DNA of 7,435 nucleotides from Chloroflexota bacterium (lineage in GTDB: Bacteria > Chloroflexota > Anaerolineae > VGOG01): NCBI GenBank assembly GCA_030615705.1, contig JAUWYT010000067.1:1-7435 (forward strand), written 5' to 3'. The notes beneath the pieces were generated by a model. The model ran no database searches. It was not told the DNA's origin and saw only the letters and a program-made list of their open reading frames with translations. Shown here in pieces: positions 4,956 to 7,435 of the stretch (within the stretch, counting starts at the first letter, position 1; the number at the start of each line of letters is the position of its first letter). Both the position numbers and the translations under genes were made by a program.

Positions 4956-5903
4956 CTAACTCACAACCCCCTGCAACTGGCCGATGATCTCCTCCGCCTC
5001 GGCGACGATGCGCTCGATGAGTTCCTTGACGGGGACGATGTCATTGATCATCCCTGCGATCTGCCCAGCCATGACTGAGCCGTTTGTTATATCCCCCTTG
5101 ATGGCGGCCAGTCTCAGCTTCCCCGTGCCGAACTCGATGATCTCCTCCTCCGAGATGCCGCGCCTCTCCAATTCCTCGAACTGGTGCACCATGGGGTTCT
5201 TAAGGGCGCGAACGGGATGTCCCAGGCTGTGTCCTGTAGTTACAGTGGAGCGATCCCTGGCCTTGAGGATCGCCCGCTTGTAGTTCTCGTGGACGGTGCA
5301 CTCGGTGGTGCAGATGAAGCGGGTGCCCATCTGGATGCCCTGGGCACCTAAGGCCAAGGCCGCCACCAGGCCCCGCCCATCGGCGATGCCGCCAGCAGCA
5401 ATGACCGGGATGTCCACAACATTCACCACCTGCGGCACCAGAGGCATGGTGGCTACATCGCCGATGTGCCCGCCCGATTCCATCCCCTCGGCTATCAGGG
5501 CATCAACCCCCTGGCGCTCCAGGCGCTTGGCCAGGGCTACCGAGGCGATGACGGGAATGACGGTGATGTTCGCCTCCTTGAGGCGAGCTATGTGGTTCCC
5601 TGGCCTCCAAGCCCCGATGACCATGATTTTCACACCTTCCTTGATGCAAAGGGCTACGATGTCGTCAGCGTATTCGGAGATGGCCAGAGGGATGTTCACC
5701 CCGAATGGTTTATCGGTAAATTCCTTAGCCAAACGGATCTCCCGGGCCACCTCCTCAGGGGGGGCATTGCCTCCTCCAATCATGCCTAGGCCCCCGGCAT
5801 TGGAAATAGCGGCAGCGAGTTCAGCCGTGCCCACCCAGGCCATACCTCCCTGCACGATGGGGTACTTGATACCTACCAGGTCGCAGAGGGGTGTTCTGAT
5901 CAT
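4956..5903 (-). CDS. fabK: Enoyl-[acyl-carrier-protein] reductase II FabK (flavoprotein)
   Basis: FabK is an FMN-dependent TIM-barrel enzyme that reduces trans-2-enoyl-ACP, the last step of each fatty-acid elongation cycle. It replaces FabI where FabI is absent. The family also contains nitronate monooxygenases (2-nitropropane dioxygenases). The 315-residue length, PIVQGGMAWVGTAELAAA (15-32), NAGGLGMIGGG, FGVNIPL (67-73), AEGMESGGHIG (His 146, the FabK catalytic-type His), IPVIAAGGIADGRG (165-178) and GAQGIQMGTRF (186-196, FMN phosphate site) all match. Position directly before fabD and fabG argues for FabK rather than a nitronate oxidase. The start is ATG 5901-5903, with GGGAGG 5 nt upstream. 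The stop is 19 nt before fabD. Confidence 0.92.
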   Translation of the reverse strand: MIRTPLCDLVGIKYPIVQGGMAWVGTAELAAAISNAGGLGMIGGGNAPPEEVAREIRLAKEFTDKPFGVNIPLAISEYADDIVALCIKEGVKIMVIGAWRPGNHIARLKEANITVIPVIASVALAKRLERQGVDALIAEGMESGGHIGDVATMPLVPQVVNVVDIPVIAAGGIADGRGLVAALALGAQGIQMGTRFICTTECTVHENYKRAILKARDRSTVTTGHSLGHPVRALKNPMVHQFEELERRGISEEEIIEFGTGKLRLAAIKGDITNGSVMAGQIAGMINDIVPVKELIERIVAEAEEIIGQLQGVVS

Positions 5904-5919
5904 CTTTGCCTCCCAGGTG

Positions 5920-5933
5920 AATGGCTAATGGCC
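5920..5933. repeat. Two AATGGCY heptamers upstream of fabK
   Basis: AATGGCTAATGGCC is two 7-nt units differing at one base. It overlaps the first arm of the 5930-5958 hairpin and lies about 10 nt upstream of the fabK Shine-Dalgarno. It resembles the AATGACC-type units elsewhere in the window, but this short copy could be chance. Confidence 0.4.
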
Positions 5934-5958
5934 GTGCATAAGCTTCGTTGGCACGGCC
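5930..5958. other. Hairpin-forming inverted repeat between rpmF and fabK
   Basis: GGCCGTGC (5930-5937) and GCACGGCC (5951-5958) are exact inverted 8-nt arms around a 13-nt loop containing AAGCTT. In the minus-strand transcript the structure lies between the rpmF stop (5985-5987) and the fabK Shine-Dalgarno. No U-run follows, so it is not a canonical terminator. It could be an mRNA processing or stability hairpin, a partial attenuator, or a protein-binding operator. Confidence 0.65.
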
Positions 5959-5984
5959 TCGAAAGACAAACAGCGGTGAAGCGG

Positions 5985-6185
5985 CTATTCGGACCTCTTT
6001 TTCTTCGTTTTGATCTCGATGACTTCAACGCCTTGGTAAGTGCCACAGGATGGGCAGACTTGATGGGGCAATCGAAGTTCGTGACACTGAGGACAAGGGA
6101 CAAGCCTCGGTAGCTTCAGTGCGTGATGCGCGCGCCTCCGATTCCGACGCCCCTTGGAAATCTTTCTCTTAGGCAGTGCTCCCAC
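5985..6185 (-). CDS. rpmF: 50S ribosomal protein L32
   Basis: L32 is a small zinc-ribbon protein of the large ribosomal subunit. The 66-residue product opens GALPKRKISKGRRNRRRAHH, a typical basic L32 start, and carries four cysteines as CPQC (31-34) and CPSC (44-47), the zinc-binding form. It ends in a basic KTKKKRSE tail. I place the start at GTG 6183-6185. The frame is open upstream to an ATG, but that extension is unlike L32, and a GGAAGGAG ribosome site sits at 6198-6205. Linkage of rpmF to fatty-acid genes is classic (rpmF-plsX-fabH-fabD-fabG in E. coli); here fabK follows. The usual DUF177 (YceD) gene upstream is absent. It is the first gene after the consensus promoter. Confidence 0.95.
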   Translation of the reverse strand: MGALPKRKISKGRRNRRRAHHALKLPRLVPCPQCHELRLPHQVCPSCGTYQGVEVIEIKTKKKRSE

Positions 6186-6237
6186 TTGGTTTTCACACTC
6201 CTTCCATACGTCGTTAAAGATGTCTAATCTGGGTTCC

Positions 6238-6266
6238 ATTATAAGCCAGAGTAGCCATTGTGTCAA
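6238..6266 (-). promoter_or_regulatory. Consensus sigma-70/SigA-type promoter for the rpmF-fab operon
   Basis: Read on the minus strand, TTGACA (6261-6266) and TATAAT (6238-6243) match both consensus hexamers exactly, with the ideal 17-nt spacer (6244-6260). Transcription should start near 6231, giving a leader of about 45 nt before the rpmF GTG. It lies just downstream of the DivIVA/SepIVA-like gene's stop, so rpmF and the fab genes can be expressed independently of coaD. Confidence 0.9.
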
Positions 6267-6290
6267 GAAGTGGCCTCTTACGCAAGCCGC

Positions 6291-6785
6291 TTAATCGCTC
6301 TCCTCAGCCTCTTCTCCCGCCTGCTCGCCTTCTGGGCTCACTTTACCCTCTTGCACGAACCTGATGCCATTGCGCGCGCGTGTCAGCAGGCTGTCCAAAT
6401 GGGCCTCCAAGTCGCTCAGAACTGCGATGACGTAGTCGTCGGCATCGGTCTTGATTCTATCCGTCTCGTGCTGGGCCCGCTCGATGATGGTTTCGGCGCG
6501 TACTTCGGCCACTTTGACGATTTCGATCTCGGCCAATACCTCTTTGGCCTGTTCTCTGGCTAAGGCCACGATACGTTCCGCTTCCTCGTGGGCTTGGGCA
6601 ATGATCCGCTCCCTCTCCCGTTCGGTCTTCTTGGCTTGCCTGACCTCCTCCGGGATGCGCTCGCGCATCTCGTTGATGATGTCGAAGAACTCTTCTTCAC
6701 CAACAACGACATTTGAGGTGAGGGGAATCCGCCAGCCCTCTGTAAGCCTTGATTCCAATTCGTCAATCAAATAAAGGATGTCCAT
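6291..6785 (-). CDS. DivIVA/SepIVA-like coiled-coil protein
   Basis: This 164-residue, highly charged soluble protein has a short N-terminal domain (1-45, opening MDILYLIDELESRLTEGW). A long continuous helix follows (about 48-118), rich in Glu, Arg and Ala with spaced hydrophobics (RIIAQAHEEAERIVALA), predicted to form a coiled coil. After a second helix (118-145) comes an acidic tail (EEAEESD). It resembles the DivIVA-domain relatives that sit in the coaD-rpmF neighbourhood, such as SepIVA, which mycobacteria encode near DUF177 and rnc. Those proteins act in septation or envelope assembly; a similar role here is an inference from coiled-coil shape and position. The start is ATG 6783-6785 with GAGGGGG upstream. 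There is no signal peptide or membrane segment. Confidence 0.75.
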   Translation of the reverse strand: MDILYLIDELESRLTEGWRIPLTSNVVVGEEEFFDIINEMRERIPEEVRQAKKTERERERIIAQAHEEAERIVALAREQAKEVLAEIEIVKVAEVRAETIIERAQHETDRIKTDADDYVIAVLSDLEAHLDSLLTRARNGIRFVQEGKVSPEGEQAGEEAEESD

Positions 6786-6860
6786 TTTGATTACCCCCTC
6801 TGCAATTCGCGCTCGGCTGAGCTCACTTGGATAGAATAAGCAGGTTTAAGAGAGATAGGT

Positions 6861-7388
6861 TCAGTCTCGCAAGGAGATTATCTGCACTTTGTCACTCTCC
6901 TCTTCTGCCAGTCCTTCGAACTTCCTCTTGAGAGCGGACACGACATGAGTTGGTACCATATTGTCTATACAGCCCCCGGCCATAGCTACTTCTTTGACCA
7001 CACTGGAGCTTAGAAAGGAGTATTCCTGGCTGGTCATCAAGCAGACAGTATCAATGTCCGGGGCCAACTTTCTGTTGGTCAATGCCAGTTGGAACTCCCA
7101 TTCGAAATCGGAGAGCACCCTCAGGCCGCGCACCACAACCTGTGCTCTTTCTTGGCGGGCGAAATCCACTGTCAAACAATCGTAGCTTTCGACGCTGACA
7201 CTGGATAGATGCTTCAGAGCTTGGCGGGTCATAGCCAAGCGCTCCTCAGTAGAGAAGAGGAGTCTTTTCAAAGGGCGGGCGTACACCACGACGATCAATT
7301 TATCGAAGATAGCAGCCGCCCGCTCCGCTATGTCTATGTGACCATTGGTGATGGGATCGAAGGTAGCGGGATAGATAGCGACGGTCAT
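6861..7388 (-). CDS. coaD: Phosphopantetheine adenylyltransferase CoaD (PPAT)
   Basis: PPAT transfers AMP from ATP to 4'-phosphopantetheine, the next-to-last step of coenzyme A biosynthesis. CoA and its phosphopantetheine arm then feed acyl carrier protein and the fab genes downstream. The 175-residue product has the nucleotidyltransferase opening AIYPATFDPITNGHIDIAERA (4-24) with the TNGH motif, VVRGLRVLSDFEWEFQLALTNRKL, and FLSSSVVKEVA near residues 128-138 (the ISST-type ATP site). It is about 15 residues longer than the usual ~160, owing to an acidic C-terminal tail. I place the start at ATG 7386-7388, with GGAGG 6 nt upstream (7395-7399). An ATG 12 codons earlier would translate repeat DNA as an extension foreign to the family. 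Confidence 0.95.
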   Translation of the reverse strand: MTVAIYPATFDPITNGHIDIAERAAAIFDKLIVVVYARPLKRLLFSTEERLAMTRQALKHLSSVSVESYDCLTVDFARQERAQVVVRGLRVLSDFEWEFQLALTNRKLAPDIDTVCLMTSQEYSFLSSSVVKEVAMAGGCIDNMVPTHVVSALKRKFEGLAEEESDKVQIISLRD

Positions 7389-7407
7389 GAAGAACCTCCA
7401 CTGGATT

Positions 7408-7426
7408 AATGACCAATGAGCCAATG
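7408..7426. repeat. AATGACC-type heptamer repeat upstream of coaD
   Basis: AATGACCAATGAGCCAATG is a run of AATGACC, AATGAGC and CAATG units directly upstream of the coaD ribosome site. It shares AATGACCAATGA (12 nt) with 503-514 and AATGACCAAT-type words with 1934-1977. Confidence 0.5.
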
Positions 7427-7435
7427 CTTCGCACT

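Noticed and set aside
6186..6266. N-terminal extension of L32 to an upstream ATG
   Set aside because: The extra residues are unlike L32, they would read through the consensus promoter, and a good ribosome site precedes the internal GTG.
7389..7424. Earlier ATG for coaD adding 12 residues
   Set aside because: The extension is translated heptamer-repeat DNA, and GGAGG sits at the right distance before the internal ATG.
1..7435. CRISPR array, tRNA, riboswitch, transposase or phage genes
   Set aside because: I looked on both strands and saw no spaced direct repeats of CRISPR type, no tRNA-like folds, no recognisable riboswitch core and no mobile-element genes.

Overview
All convincing genes in this window lie on the minus strand, so the biological reading order runs from right (7435) to left (1). 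The gene set (type-II fatty-acid synthesis using FabK, a DivIVA/SepIVA-like coiled-coil protein beside coaD, a four-cysteine L32, an Asp23-nusB pair, a minimal Tat system, tandem archaeal/Chloroflexi-style thiolases) suggests an anaerobic or thermotolerant bacterium of moderate GC, most likely a member of the Chloroflexota. That placement is an inference from gene content and protein style; there is no rRNA or marker tree behind it.

Right part (7388 to 6291): coaD (coenzyme A biosynthesis) is followed by a coiled-coil DivIVA/SepIVA-like protein. A textbook-perfect sigma-70 type promoter (TTGACA, 17-bp spacer, TATAAT) then starts a long transcription unit: rpmF (ribosomal protein L32), an 8-bp-stem hairpin, fabK, fabD, fabG, an Asp23-family protein, nusB, a TatA/TatB-type subunit and tatC. 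Gaps inside this unit are short (from -1 to about 80 nt). It couples translation and transcription functions (L32, NusB), the malonyl loading and two reduction steps of fatty-acid synthesis, and membrane export. Several starts are non-ATG (GTG for rpmF, asp23 and nusB; TTG for fabD), chosen from Shine-Dalgarno position and family N-termini.

Left part (1191 to 1) looks rearranged. The first gene keeps only the first ~203 residues of a cyclic-2,3-diphosphoglycerate-synthetase-like P-loop NTPase, then switches to an unrelated, more AT-rich tail. Next comes a 33-codon N-terminal stub of a thiolase with a strong ribosome binding site, and then the intact-looking start of a second thiolase that runs off the window.

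No dedicated defence system, CRISPR array or mobile element is visible. The most interesting signals are the chimeric NTPase, an internally duplicated amphipathic region in the Tat subunit, and degenerate heptanucleotide repeats scattered through the window. The repeats sit in intergenic DNA and also inside or at the ends of coding regions (fabD, the Tat subunit tail, the chimeric tail).
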